DNA of 48,995 nt from Brevibacillus borstelensis (GTDB taxonomy: Bacteria > Bacillota > Bacilli > Brevibacillales > Brevibacillaceae): contig NZ_RHHO01000048.1 in assembly GCF_003710865.1 (NCBI RefSeq), positions 1-48,995 on the forward strand. The letters run 5' to 3'. Shown here one piece after another: positions 18,984-27,319 of this stretch. The notes beneath the pieces were generated by a model, which was given only the letters and a program-made list of their open reading frames with translations, was not told where the DNA came from and did no database searches. How positions within the stretch are numbered: the stretch's first letter is position 1; the number at the start of each line of letters is the position of its first letter. The position numbers and the translations under genes were made by a program.

Positions 18984-21002
18984 TTATTTGACTGCTTCTT
19001 TTTTCAAAAGATTGATCATCAGTGCCGTTACAATCGTACCGACCACAATCGACACTACGTACATTCCGGCATTGCCGATAACGGGGAGAACGAATATGCC
19101 CCCATGCGGTGCCGGCAGCGTGCACCCGAAGAACATCGACAGACCGCCAGCCACAGCCGAACCGGCCATCGTCGACGGAATGACGCGCGTCGGATCAGCC
19201 GCGGCAAACGGGATCGCTCCTTCGGTAATGAAGGATGCCCCCAAAACGTATGCGGTTTTCCCTGCTTGTCGTTCTTCGGCAGTAAATTTCTTCTTAAACA
19301 GCGTGGTTGCCAACGCCAATCCAAGTGGCGGTGTCATCCCTGCTGCCATGATCGCCGCATGCGGACCGAAGTTTCCTTCGGCAATCATGGCGATCCCGAA
19401 CGTAAACGCCGCTTTGTTAAACGGCCCGCCCATATCGAAGGCCATCATCGCTCCGAGGATAACCCCGAGGATAACCGCATTTCCCTGGTTCATGTTCTTC
19501 AGCCAGTCGCTAAGACCCGTATTGATTGCCGCCAAAGGCTCGGAGATGACGTAGACCATGACCAGACCCGTCAGCAGTATCCCGAGCAGCGGATAAATCA
19601 GCATCGGCTTTAGCCCTTCCAAGGACTGAGGAAGTCCTGCAAACAGCTTTTTCAATCCGAGCACGATATACCCGGCAAGAAAACCGGCGATCAGTCCGCC
19701 CAAAAATCCGGCGCCGCTGGCAGCCGCCAGCATCCCGCCTACCATACCCGGCGCAAAGCCCGGACGGTCGGCGATGCTCTTGGCGATAAATCCGGCCAGG
19801 ACGGGAATCATCAGTGCAAACGCCGTCCCGCTGCCGATGTCCATCAAAGCCTTGGCGAATGGATGGAAGGTAGGATCGTTCGGGTCAGACGCCTTGATTC
19901 CAAACATGAAGCTCAGCGCGATAATGATCCCGCCACCCACGACAAATGGCAGCATGTTGGACACGCCATTCATCAGGTGCTTGTAAAATGCGAATTGCTT
20001 TGCTCCCTTTTCTTCAGTGGATTCGGCGGATTCGCCATTCTGACCGCTGTTGCCCTCGAAGGTCCTTCCTTCTTGTTTGACTGCCCGATTCAACAGGGCT
20101 TCCGGTTGCCGGATCCCTTCGGCTACCGGCACTTCAATCACCACTTTGCCTTTGAACCGTTCCATCTCGACTTGCTTGTCGGCCGCGACGATAACGGCAG
20201 CGGCGTCCCGAATATCCTCCGGTGTGAGCTTGTTTTTAACTCCACCCGAGCCATTCGTCTCGACTTTGATGGGTATCCCCAATTCTCCGGCCTTTTTCTT
20301 CAGGGCATCGGCAGCCATATACGTATGCGCGATTCCGGTCGGACACGCTGTCACTGCGACCACCTTTGGCCGTGCCGGGAGCGAATCCCCGGTTTCGCCA
20401 GCGGGGATAGCATCTGGCGAAGCCCCCGCTTCGGCGCTGTGCACCGCAGCGTTTTCTGCTCCGGCTTGCCCTGTTGTCTGGCTGCCCGTTGATTCGTCCG
20501 CTGTTGTTCCGTCTGACCCCTGCGCGCTGTTGATCTCCCGCTCCTTGACGGCGATGATCTCCAGCACCTCTTCCTTTGAACCGGCCGCCATCAGCCGCTT
20601 GCGGAGGTCTTCATCCATCAGCATCTGGGAGAGCAGAGCCAGCGTTTCCAGGTGGGCCTGGTTGGCATTCTCCGTTGCCGCAATCATGAAAAACAGATGG
20701 GCTTTGGTTCCATCAAATGACTGAAAGTCGATTCCCTGTTTGGAAAAGCCAAACGCGATGCTGGGCGTCTTCACAGCCGCTGTCTTTGCATGCGGTATGG
20801 CAATGCCTTCGCCGATACCTGTCGAGCTGAGCGCTTCTCGGGCGAGAATAGCTTCTTTCATCCCGTCCCTGCTGTTCAATCGCCCCGCCTCATCCAGCTT
20901 GGCGATCAACTCGTCCAGGACTTCTTCTTTTGTTGAAGCCGCAAGCGATAGGATAATGGTATCTTCTTTGAGCAAATCCCCAATGCGAATCTGATCAGAC
21001 AT
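18984..21002 (-). CDS. fruA: PTS fructose transporter, fused IIA-IIB-IIC components
   Basis: A 672-residue transporter that imports fructose and releases fructose 1-phosphate. Domain order is IIA (residues 1-155, phosphorylated H71 in GIAIPHAKT), a linker of about 50 residues rich in Gly, Ala, Thr and Glu, IIB (about 213-310, phosphorylated C220 in VVAVTACPTG) and a membrane IIC domain (about 330-668) with many helices and the FITEGAIPFAAADP signature. All phosphorylation residues are present. The next upstream gene is fruK, whose product phosphorylates the fructose 1-phosphate. Confidence 0.96.
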   Translation of the reverse strand: MSDQIRIGDLLKEDTIILSLAASTKEEVLDELIAKLDEAGRLNSRDGMKEAILAREALSSTGIGEGIAIPHAKTAAVKTPSIAFGFSKQGIDFQSFDGTKAHLFFMIAATENANQAHLETLALLSQMLMDEDLRKRLMAAGSKEEVLEIIAVKEREINSAQGSDGTTADESTGSQTTGQAGAENAAVHSAEAGASPDAIPAGETGDSLPARPKVVAVTACPTGIAHTYMAADALKKKAGELGIPIKVETNGSGGVKNKLTPEDIRDAAAVIVAADKQVEMERFKGKVVIEVPVAEGIRQPEALLNRAVKQEGRTFEGNSGQNGESAESTEEKGAKQFAFYKHLMNGVSNMLPFVVGGGIIIALSFMFGIKASDPNDPTFHPFAKALMDIGSGTAFALMIPVLAGFIAKSIADRPGFAPGMVGGMLAAASGAGFLGGLIAGFLAGYIVLGLKKLFAGLPQSLEGLKPMLIYPLLGILLTGLVMVYVISEPLAAINTGLSDWLKNMNQGNAVILGVILGAMMAFDMGGPFNKAAFTFGIAMIAEGNFGPHAAIMAAGMTPPLGLALATTLFKKKFTAEERQAGKTAYVLGASFITEGAIPFAAADPTRVIPSTMAGSAVAGGLSMFFGCTLPAPHGGIFVLPVIGNAGMYVVSIVVGTIVTALMINLLKKEAVK

Positions 21003-21017
21003 ATGTGACCCCCCTTA

Positions 21018-21932
21018 TCATTCCACTCTGCTGATGGTTATCTTCGGAGAAAACGCTTTGATTTTCTCGTGTGTGCAAAATCCTTCCGACAAGGCTGTGG
21101 CGCTCCCCGCCGCCACGGCGAAGCGGAATGCGTCTTCCAGCTCCATGCCCTTTTCGTATGCGTACAAAAAGCCGGCTACCACAGAATCTCCGGCACCGAT
21201 GGAATTAACCGGGTCCTGCTTCGGGATACGGGCCGCAAAAGCCGCCTTGCTGTTGACAAAGACAGCGCCCTGTTCCGCCATCGAGACGATGACGTTCCGG
21301 GCTCCCGCCTCAAGCGCCTTTTTTCCGTAAAAAATGGCGTCAGCCGGCGACAAAATGTTCACCCCGAACAATTCGCCCAGCTCGTGATGATTTGGCTTGA
21401 TCAAAAATGGCCGCTCCGCCAAGCCGTCTGCCAGCGCTTTTCCGCTCGCGTCCAGAAAAATGCGGACACCCTTTGGTACCAGACGCTTCATGATGGCTTG
21501 ATAGATGTCATTCGGAACCCCGCGTGGCACGCTGCCGGCCAGAACCAGGCAGTCTTCATCCGTCAGTTGGTCAAGCCGGCCGTGCAGCTTGGCCAGCGCT
21601 TCTGCAGGAATTTCCGGCGGAACTCCGCTAATATCGGTCTCGACATGGGCCTTGATTTTGATGTTTAGCCGAGATTCCTGTTCGATTTTGATCAACTCGT
21701 GCCGGATACCGTCCCGCTCCAGTTGATCAGCGATAAACGCTCCTGCGAAGCCTCCTACAAACCCCAGGGCCGTACTGTCCATTTCCAGATTGCGAAGCAC
21801 CTTGGACACGTTGATGCCCTTGCCTCCCGCAACCTTCCTGTCCTTTTGTGCCTTGTGAATCTGTCCCTCTTCCCAAGAGTCAATCCAGACGTGATAGTCG
21901 ATCGAAGGATTCAAGGTCACTGTATAAATCAT
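21018..21932 (-). CDS. fruK: 1-phosphofructokinase
   Basis: A 304-residue PfkB-family sugar kinase converting fructose 1-phosphate to fructose 1,6-bisphosphate. Typical blocks: TLNPSIDYHV at the start, KVAGGKGINVSKVL (substrate binding) and the catalytic aspartate D249 in SIGAGDSVVAGF. The ATG overlaps the fruR stop by 4 nt (ATGA), and fruA follows 15 bp later, so translation is coupled. Length is typical for FruK. A related tagatose kinase is less likely because of the fruA neighbour. Confidence 0.95.
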   Translation of the reverse strand: MIYTVTLNPSIDYHVWIDSWEEGQIHKAQKDRKVAGGKGINVSKVLRNLEMDSTALGFVGGFAGAFIADQLERDGIRHELIKIEQESRLNIKIKAHVETDISGVPPEIPAEALAKLHGRLDQLTDEDCLVLAGSVPRGVPNDIYQAIMKRLVPKGVRIFLDASGKALADGLAERPFLIKPNHHELGELFGVNILSPADAIFYGKKALEAGARNVIVSMAEQGAVFVNSKAAFAARIPKQDPVNSIGAGDSVVAGFLYAYEKGMELEDAFRFAVAAGSATALSEGFCTHEKIKAFSPKITISRVE

Positions 21933-22684
21933 GCTTTCACCACTTTTAGTTGTGTCAGTTTTGCGTATTCCCGCTGTTCCTCATCGGGCAAACCGTCATC
22001 AGTAATGACGGTGACGCGATCCATGTCCCCGACTTTGGCAAAAGTCACGCGGGAAAACTTGTTTGAATCGCACAGAACAAAGCACTCGTCCGCGTAGTGA
22101 AGCGCCAACTGCTTGACATACGCTTCATCCGGGTCGGGAGTGGTCAGTCCGTGCTTTTTATCGATCCCGTTCATGCCTAGAAAGCATTTGTCGAAACGGT
22201 ATTGGCTGATCGTATTGACGGCATCTCGGCCCACCAGCGACAATGTAGCCGCTTTCATTTCACCGCCGAGCAAAATGGTCTTGATCTTCCGCTGGCTCAG
22301 TTGCAGCGCGATGTCGATTCCGTTTGTCACCACGATAATATTTTCATGAGGAATAAAAGCGAGCATCTGGTAAGTCGTTGTTCCCGCATCAATAAAAATA
22401 GAATCGCCTTCCTCGATCAGGCTTGCGGCATATTTGGCGATGGCCACCTTTTCTTTCTCGTGCTTTACCGCTTTTTCTTGAATGGAGGGTTCTTCGATCT
22501 TGCTTTGCAGCAAAGCCGCGCCTCCATGGACGCGCTTCAACAGGCGCTGTTCCTCCAGGTCGCTGAGATCCCGCCTCACCGTAGACTCCGATGCGCCGGT
22601 CATCTCCACCAGCTCAAGAATGCGGACAACACCCTTTTCCTTGAGTGCCTTCAAAATCATTTCATGACGTTCCGGGGTTAGCAT
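21929..22684 (-). CDS. fruR: DeoR-family transcriptional regulator of the fructose operon
   Basis: A 251-residue repressor with an N-terminal winged helix-turn-helix (about residues 5-57, with SESTVRRDLSDLEEQRLLKRVHGGA, the DeoR signature). The C-terminal sugar-phosphate sensing domain contains IFIDAGTTTYQM and a glycine-rich LLGGE segment. The start is at 22682-22684 because AAAGGAGG lies 5 nt upstream; the open frame 13 codons further upstream has no site. As first gene of fruR-fruK-fruA-ptsH-ptsI it most likely controls its own operon, with fructose 1-phosphate as likely inducer (family knowledge). Candidate operators lie over the promoter. Confidence 0.93.
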   Translation of the reverse strand: MLTPERHEMILKALKEKGVVRILELVEMTGASESTVRRDLSDLEEQRLLKRVHGGAALLQSKIEEPSIQEKAVKHEKEKVAIAKYAASLIEEGDSIFIDAGTTTYQMLAFIPHENIIVVTNGIDIALQLSQRKIKTILLGGEMKAATLSLVGRDAVNTISQYRFDKCFLGMNGIDKKHGLTTPDPDEAYVKQLALHYADECFVLCDSNKFSRVTFAKVGDMDRVTVITDDGLPDEEQREYAKLTQLKVVKA

Positions 22685-22740
22685 GACAACCTCCTTTCCT
22701 CCGTAGCAGAAAAGAAAAAGCATGATGCTGTTACATCTCG

Positions 22741-22769
22741 ATTATAATCCAAAAAACGATCATAAACAA
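22741..22769 (-). promoter_or_regulatory. Sigma-A promoter of the fru-pts operon
   Basis: TTGTTT (22764-22769) and a perfect TATAAT (22741-22746) on the minus strand with a 17-bp spacer, about 57 bp before the fruR ATG. The -35 element lies inside one of the two operator-like repeats. Confidence 0.7.
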
Positions 22770-22792
22770 TCACAATTAATCATTACCAATCA
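22758..22792 (-). promoter_or_regulatory. Two direct repeats, candidate FruR operators
   Basis: On the minus strand TGATTGGTAATGATT (complement of 22778-22792) and TGATTGTTTATGATC (22758-22772) match at 12 of 15 positions and start exactly 20 bp apart, two helical turns. The downstream copy covers the -35 region, which would suit repression by a DeoR-type protein. No footprint data were consulted. Confidence 0.55.
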
Positions 22793-22839
22793 GAAAACAC
22801 AACGAAATCTGTCATGTTCTTTCAAAACAAACCACAAAA

Positions 22840-22870
22840 AAGGCAGCTTGCTCGAATCAGCAGCTACCTT
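22840..22870 (-). terminator. Rho-independent terminator of spoIIE
   Basis: Nine-base arms (AAGGTAGCT / AGCTGCCTT on the minus strand, one G-T pair) with extra inner GC pairs, followed by a run of Ts. It lies 20 bp past the spoIIE stop. Confidence 0.85.
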
Positions 22871-22889
22871 ATCTATTCCCTAGAACTCC

Positions 22890-25367
22890 TTAACTCACAA
22901 TTCTCGGCCGCTCCAGCTTGGGCATCCCGTGTACCTGGATCGACGACCATTGCGGGACAAATCTGTCAATTCTCGCCACCAGCACAGTCATATCGTCGAC
23001 GATCTGGCCGGAGTGCTGCCGGATCACGCGCTCCAGCAGCAGATCGGCTACTTCCTGGGGATCATTCGTCTGAAATTCGGAAAGGATCCGCTTCATCCAG
23101 GCCTGGCGATTTTCGATATGCCGTGGTGCCTCATAGATTCCGTCTGACATCATGATCAAAAGGTCGCCCGGCTTCAAGGTGCGGGAGACGACATCGACCT
23201 CGATATCCTCCAGAATGCCGACCGGCAGGTTGTTGGCCGTTATCGTGATGACATCTGATCCGCGCTTGACGAAGCTCGGTGTCGATCCAATCTTTATGAA
23301 TCGGGTATGAGCCGTTTGCAGGTCAATCAAAGCCAGGTCTACCGTTGCAAACATTTCATCCGTGGAGCGAAGCGCCAAAACGGAGTTGACAGTCTTGATC
23401 GACAGCTTTTCATCGATGCCCGAACGAAGCAGTTGTTGCAGCATGTCCAGAGCGGACTGACTCTCCAGAAACGCCCGCTCGCCATTGCCCATTCCGTCGC
23501 TGATCGCAAGCGCCATCTTGCCATTCCCCAAGTCCATCGTCCGAAAGCTGTCTCCGGATAGAAGCTTCCCGTCTTTTGCGGCTCCCGCGATGCCGATGTC
23601 GACCTCGAACGTTTTTGCCGAAGCGAGGCACATCGTGCAGCTACCGTCCTTCTGCGCCTCACAGTGCCGCTCTTTCACCACGATGTTCTCGCCTAAAATT
23701 TCCGTCAGCATCGGCGCGACGATCTTGGCGCACTCGTCCCTTCCATAGCAGGTAGGCTGGCTGATCTCAATGTCAACCTTCCCTTCCTCCAAATTGTGGA
23801 TCTCCACCCGCCGCACAGACAATCCCAATCCCTCCAGCGCCTGGGACACCTGTTTTTCCTGCAGGCTCAGCTCCATCCCTTCGCGCTGAATCTCACGGGC
23901 AAAATCGCTCATGACCCGCGATACTCCGGACAGTTGATCCGCCACCAGCTTGCGGCTTTCCTTCACTTGCTTTTTCAAAAGCTCAAACGCCAGCTGACGA
24001 TCGTACTCCTGCTCCATGACGGTCATCACTTTTTCCGTTTTGACGCACTTTCTCTCCCAATCGCGCGGAGGGATGACATGGGCGAGCGAGCCGGTCTCCT
24101 GCAGCTTGTCGATCATCCAGCGCATGCCTTGATAGATCGCCTCCGGATCCTTTTCCCAGCACTGCTCGCGCTTCCAGCATTTTTGGCAAGTAAACTCGGT
24201 CACCCGGCTCAAAAATGCATCGGCTTCTTCATCGCGTTCTTCCGTATCGGCGGCCGTCTGGGCAAAGCTGCGGGACAACTGGGTAAACAGCTCGGAGAAC
24301 TGCTGGATCTTGCCAGCCGTCACATCGCGGACACGCCGCATGTACTCTTGATGGGATTGCAGATTTTCTGTTGTCCCCGGAATAAAGCGCGAGACGTTTT
24401 TCCATACGCTGGCCGGAGTCAGCAAGAACAAGATGATTGCAAGGCCGGTCTCAACCAGTGACAAATAGAGGGTTTCTTCCGCCCCGCCGTAAATGGCCAG
24501 GATGGCTGTACCGATCAATAATCCCGCAGATACGCCAACCTTGCCGCCTTCTTTCAACAGGCCCGCGAGCAGACCGGAAAAGGCGAGCAGATTGATTTGC
24601 ATTAAAGCGCCTACATTTGCCAGGCTGAGGATCAGGCCTGTTACCACCCCGACCGCGGCCCCGATCGTTCCTCCCCCGGCAAAAGCAAACAAGAGAAGCA
24701 AATACCGCGACAGGACGTGCTCCATGGAGAGGCCTTCAACTGTCCAGTTTACCGTGCCCGTCATCAATGAGGCGAGCAGGATCACCAGTGAGACGACCTC
24801 TTCGCTTTTCAGGGGCTCATACGGTTTTGCCAAATGGATGATGGACAAGGATTGGATAAAAATCAAGGTGAGGACAAAGCTCAGCACCGACTCTACCGCC
24901 ACCATAACCAGCTTGTAGGTCGTTACCTGGTTGGTGATGGCGTCAAACAACAGGTGGCTGGCAAAAACCGTGATCAGGACAAACAGAGGAGTCCTGGAGA
25001 AGTCTTTGCGCCGCAGCCGCTCGCTCCATTTGCAAACAGCCAGTGCCAGCGCCACGCTCATGACGGCCTGCAAGCCCATCGGAACGGTATGGGTAAAGGC
25101 CCCGAAAACGAGAGCAACCCCACATGCGAGGATGCTATCCTTGCGTAGGTAGTACATGACCATAAAATACGGAACGATAAAGGGAGTCAATTCCTCCAGG
25201 ATCAAAGCTCGTCCCAGTAAAAAACCCATCAGGAAGGGCAGCAGCTTCCATTTCTCGGCTGTTTCTGCAATGCGTTCTCCCCATGTTCCCGTTGCGGCAT
25301 TCCATTGCTCCGAAACCCGCCTCGACCACATGTTGCCTGTACTGGTTACGTTTTTATTTATCATCAT
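22890..25367 (-). CDS. spoIIE: Stage II sporulation protein E (PP2C phosphatase)
   Basis: Membrane phosphatase that dephosphorylates SpoIIAA in the forespore to activate sigma-F and also joins the polar septum with FtsZ. The first third (to about residue 320) has around ten membrane helices. A central regulatory region contains CQKCWKREQCW, and the C-terminal third is a PP2C-type phosphatase with ISDGMGNG and MMSDGIYEA metal-binding blocks. The start is set at 25365-25367, giving 825 residues (B. subtilis protein 827). The ATG one codon later is equally possible, and the open frame 10 codons further upstream lacks a site. A GGGGTGG stretch serves as ribosome binding site. Confidence 0.96.
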   Translation of the reverse strand: MMINKNVTSTGNMWSRRVSEQWNAATGTWGERIAETAEKWKLLPFLMGFLLGRALILEELTPFIVPYFMVMYYLRKDSILACGVALVFGAFTHTVPMGLQAVMSVALALAVCKWSERLRRKDFSRTPLFVLITVFASHLLFDAITNQVTTYKLVMVAVESVLSFVLTLIFIQSLSIIHLAKPYEPLKSEEVVSLVILLASLMTGTVNWTVEGLSMEHVLSRYLLLLFAFAGGGTIGAAVGVVTGLILSLANVGALMQINLLAFSGLLAGLLKEGGKVGVSAGLLIGTAILAIYGGAEETLYLSLVETGLAIILFLLTPASVWKNVSRFIPGTTENLQSHQEYMRRVRDVTAGKIQQFSELFTQLSRSFAQTAADTEERDEEADAFLSRVTEFTCQKCWKREQCWEKDPEAIYQGMRWMIDKLQETGSLAHVIPPRDWERKCVKTEKVMTVMEQEYDRQLAFELLKKQVKESRKLVADQLSGVSRVMSDFAREIQREGMELSLQEKQVSQALEGLGLSVRRVEIHNLEEGKVDIEISQPTCYGRDECAKIVAPMLTEILGENIVVKERHCEAQKDGSCTMCLASAKTFEVDIGIAGAAKDGKLLSGDSFRTMDLGNGKMALAISDGMGNGERAFLESQSALDMLQQLLRSGIDEKLSIKTVNSVLALRSTDEMFATVDLALIDLQTAHTRFIKIGSTPSFVKRGSDVITITANNLPVGILEDIEVDVVSRTLKPGDLLIMMSDGIYEAPRHIENRQAWMKRILSEFQTNDPQEVADLLLERVIRQHSGQIVDDMTVLVARIDRFVPQWSSIQVHGMPKLERPRIVS

Positions 25368-25405
25368 CTTGCTACACCACCCCGTTAACGTATTCAATGG
25401 TTCCC

Positions 25406-25438
25406 ATTATACGGAGGCAGTGCTGTAAAATTTGTCAA
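25406..25438 (-). promoter_or_regulatory. Spo0A-type sigma-A promoter of spoIIE with 21-bp spacer
   Basis: TTGACA (25433-25438) and TATAAT (25406-25411) are both perfect consensus but stand 21 bp apart instead of 17. The same abnormal spacing is known for the Spo0A-dependent spoIIE and spoIIG promoters of B. subtilis. Confidence 0.8.
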
Positions 25439-25464
25439 AAAACCAAGGCGTATTCCTAAAATCG

Positions 25465-25514
25465 TGCGACAAAATCATTGACGCAATTGGCCCCATTAAA
25501 CTTGGCTTCGACAA
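25465..25514 (-). promoter_or_regulatory. Candidate Spo0A boxes upstream of spoIIE
   Basis: A perfect 0A box TTGTCGAA is at 25507-25514 and a 7-of-8 match TTGTCGCA at 25465-25472, both on the minus strand. They lie about 110 and 70 bp before the expected transcription start. The perfect box is part of an 8-bp inverted repeat (TGGCTTCG ... CGAAGCCA). Confidence 0.65.
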
Positions 25515-25552
25515 GCTTTTTGCCGAAGCCATGGGATGAATTGCTTTGGATA

Positions 25553-25619
25553 AAAAAAAAGAACCGACGTTTTGGCGGTCTACGTCGGCTGACAGGTGAT
25601 TCGCGCTTAGCGAAACGGG
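25553..25619 (-). ncRNA. Candidate small RNA ending at a strong terminator
   Basis: The stretch between yabR and spoIIE has a TATAAT at 25626-25631 on the minus strand. About 67 nt later a strong terminator follows: CCGACGT at 25582-25588 pairs with ACGTCGG at 25564-25570, then a run of nine Ts. The predicted RNA also has a small first hairpin (TTCGC / GCGAA). No ORF with a start signal is present, and the spoIIE promoter lies downstream of the terminator, so this would be an independent transcript. No clear -35 is seen. Alternatively the terminator belongs to yabR read-through. Confidence 0.4.
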
Positions 25620-25704
25620 CTTGTCATTATAGATTCGTCATCGTTTTGAAATGCCCTTCCTCATTCTCTCGTCATTTTGCGCATTTTTGTAAATAAGAAA
25701 ACTC

Positions 25705-25725
25705 GCAATACTCAGACATTATTGC
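25705..25725 (-). terminator. Weak terminator-like hairpin after yabR
   Basis: A 6-bp stem (GCAATA / TATTGC, 9-nt loop) is followed by GAGTTTTC on the minus strand, directly after the yabR stop. It is short, so termination may be incomplete. Confidence 0.4.
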
Positions 25726-25728
25726 AGG

Positions 25729-26094
25729 TCAACGGCCCCGCCCTCTCTTGTCCCTTTTCTTCCTGAGAGCTGTCTGACGGTCTTCACTTTCCTTGATAAA
25801 CCTGTTGAGCTTGTCTTCAAATCCTTCTGCCCGATCACGCATATGTCGGGGAGACCTTTCTTTATCCTGCGCTTTTTTTATCGAAAGACCGATTTTTCCG
25901 TCACGGATATTCAGCACCTTGACGGTGACCTTGTCTCCAAGCTTGAGATGATCGTTAATGTCTTTTACGTAAGTGGACGCGATTTCACTGATGTGAACAA
26001 GCCCCGTTTCTCCACCGGGCAATTCTACGAAAGCACCGAATTTTGTGATGCCTGTCACTTTCCCTTCCAGTTTGCTCCCTACTTCGACTCCCAT
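25729..26094 (-). CDS. yabR: S1 domain RNA-binding protein YabR
   Basis: A 121-residue protein with an N-terminal S1 RNA-binding domain (about residues 4-75: GKVTGITKFGAFVELPGGETGLVHISEI) and a basic, Arg/Lys-rich tail ending DKRGRGR. It belongs to the general stress protein 13/YabR family, thought to bind ribosomes or RNA. The gene follows divIC as in Bacillus. The GGGAGG site is 12 nt from the ATG, longer than usual. Downstream, B. subtilis carries two tRNA genes; none is present here. Confidence 0.9.
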   Translation of the reverse strand: MGVEVGSKLEGKVTGITKFGAFVELPGGETGLVHISEIASTYVKDINDHLKLGDKVTVKVLNIRDGKIGLSIKKAQDKERSPRHMRDRAEGFEDKLNRFIKESEDRQTALRKKRDKRGRGR

Positions 26095-26136
26095 GGACGT
26101 GAAAGGCCTCCCTTTGGTGAAGATATCCCTGAACGT

Positions 26137-26448
26137 CTACTCCGGAATCACGTATATACTTTCGCCCGGCTTTGTATAAAAGAATTGCTTTCGTGCCAGC
26201 TCTGCGATGTAGTCCTGGTCGTATAGGCGGCTTGCCTTGTACGTCAGTTCCGCTTGCTCAGCCTGAACGGCGTTCATTTCCTGCTTGAGAGCTTCGAGTT
26301 CAGCTTTCTTTCCGGCCAGATCCTCGCTTTGCACATAAAGCGTATAGCCGGCCCAAACAAACAGGCAGAGGACGAAGAAGAGAACAAGGCGGATTCTCCG
26401 CTTTTGTCCCTTTCGATTATTCACTTGAGGGGGGGATACGGTTCGCAT
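26137..26448 (-). CDS. divIC: Cell division protein DivIC (FtsB-like)
   Basis: A bitopic division protein of the divisome core that pairs with FtsL and DivIB. With the start at 26446-26448 it has 103 residues: short cytoplasmic tail, membrane helix (about 19-38), an extracellular coiled coil (KKAELEALKQEMNAVQAEQAEL) and the conserved DYIAELARKQFFYTKPGE segment. This ATG is chosen for its strong GAGGTGG site 5 nt upstream. An ATG at 26496 (119 residues) would overlap yabQ and has a weaker site, but cannot be excluded. Confidence 0.88.
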   Translation of the reverse strand: MRTVSPPQVNNRKGQKRRIRLVLFFVLCLFVWAGYTLYVQSEDLAGKKAELEALKQEMNAVQAEQAELTYKASRLYDQDYIAELARKQFFYTKPGESIYVIPE

Positions 26449-26468
26449 GTTTGCCACCTCGATTGCTG

Positions 26469-27038
26469 TTACTTCTGCTTCTTCCCGAATAACCATTTCT
26501 TCCAATGACTCCGAAACCCTGCCCATTTCCCGAATATATTTTTCCCCAATTGCTGACCCCATCTGGCAAAAGGAGACGTAAGCGTGCGAATGATCTTCCA
26601 TCCATAGCCGAAAATGGTCGTCACAATTGTCAGCAGAAAAGTGACCAGCATGAAAACCAATTTATACAAAAGCAATACAGGGCGGACGATTAACGTATTG
26701 ATTATTGCTACTATGGTTCGATATAACCACCGTATGAATTTTATCACGGCGTGAAGAAATTGCACATACTTCTTACTGCCTATGACAAAATACACCCATG
26801 CTCCGAGAAGCATGCCGATGAAGATGGGCAATCTGACAATCCCGTCATTTACCCGGACGAGGACCCAAAAGACGACACCCATGCTGCCTACCCAGAACAA
26901 AATGTCGAGAAAGAAGGTCACCCAAGCCGGAAGCCTGCCCTTTCCTGTGAATACGTGATACGTATCATACCCCATCCCCATTAAAGCCCCACAAACCGAC
27001 ATGGCCAGAACCGTTTGCAACTGAACCGCGATACTCAC
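26469..27038 (-). CDS. yabQ: Spore cortex biosynthesis protein YabQ
   Basis: A 189-residue membrane protein with about four to five helices and a basic C-terminal tail (KKWLFGKKQK). The N-terminal half matches the YabQ family (VCGALMGMGYDTYHVF, FWVGSMGVVFWVLV). In B. subtilis YabQ is made in the mother cell under sigma-E and is needed for spore cortex formation. The ATG overlaps the yabP stop (ATGA), so the two are coupled. Confidence 0.9.
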   Translation of the reverse strand: MSIAVQLQTVLAMSVCGALMGMGYDTYHVFTGKGRLPAWVTFFLDILFWVGSMGVVFWVLVRVNDGIVRLPIFIGMLLGAWVYFVIGSKKYVQFLHAVIKFIRWLYRTIVAIINTLIVRPVLLLYKLVFMLVTFLLTIVTTIFGYGWKIIRTLTSPFARWGQQLGKNIFGKWAGFRSHWKKWLFGKKQK

Positions 27039-27319
27039 TTGAATAACTTCCCGAAGAATCCTCTCGACCGGTCTGTAGCCTGCCCTTGCTCCAGATAAGC
27101 CATTTCGTGTACCAAGCCCTCAATCGCCACTTCACCGGTCTCCAGGCTCAGGTTCTTCATATGCAGGTTCTGTCCACGTATGGTTAAAAAGCCGCCTTCC
27201 GTTTCCAAAAGAAACTCTTCACTATCAAAGCTCTCGACGTTCTTCACACCGGAAATCGCCAAACTTCGGCGATTGATCATTACGACTTCGTGACGTGGCC
27301 GCTTCACGTGGTCGTTCAT
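27035..27319 (-). CDS. yabP: Sporulation protein YabP
   Basis: A 94-residue cytosolic protein of the YabP/YqfC family, needed for sporulation and partnered with YabQ. Conserved text: RHEVVMINRRSLAISGVKNVESFDSEEFLLET followed by GFLTIRGQNLHMKNLSLETGEVAIEG. The ATG at 27317-27319 has a GAGGAGGG site 8 nt upstream; the open frame extending to 27514 crosses a terminator and is not coding. A mother-cell promoter is expected upstream, but no convincing sigma-E match was found. Confidence 0.92.
   Translation of the reverse strand: MNDHVKRPRHEVVMINRRSLAISGVKNVESFDSEEFLLETEGGFLTIRGQNLHMKNLSLETGEVAIEGLVHEMAYLEQGQATDRSRGFFGKLFK

Noticed and set aside
25590..25728. tRNA genes expected between yabR and spoIIE by comparison with B. 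subtilis
   Set aside because: No cloverleaf and no GGTTCGAATCC-type T-arm on either strand; the gap holds only the hairpins described.
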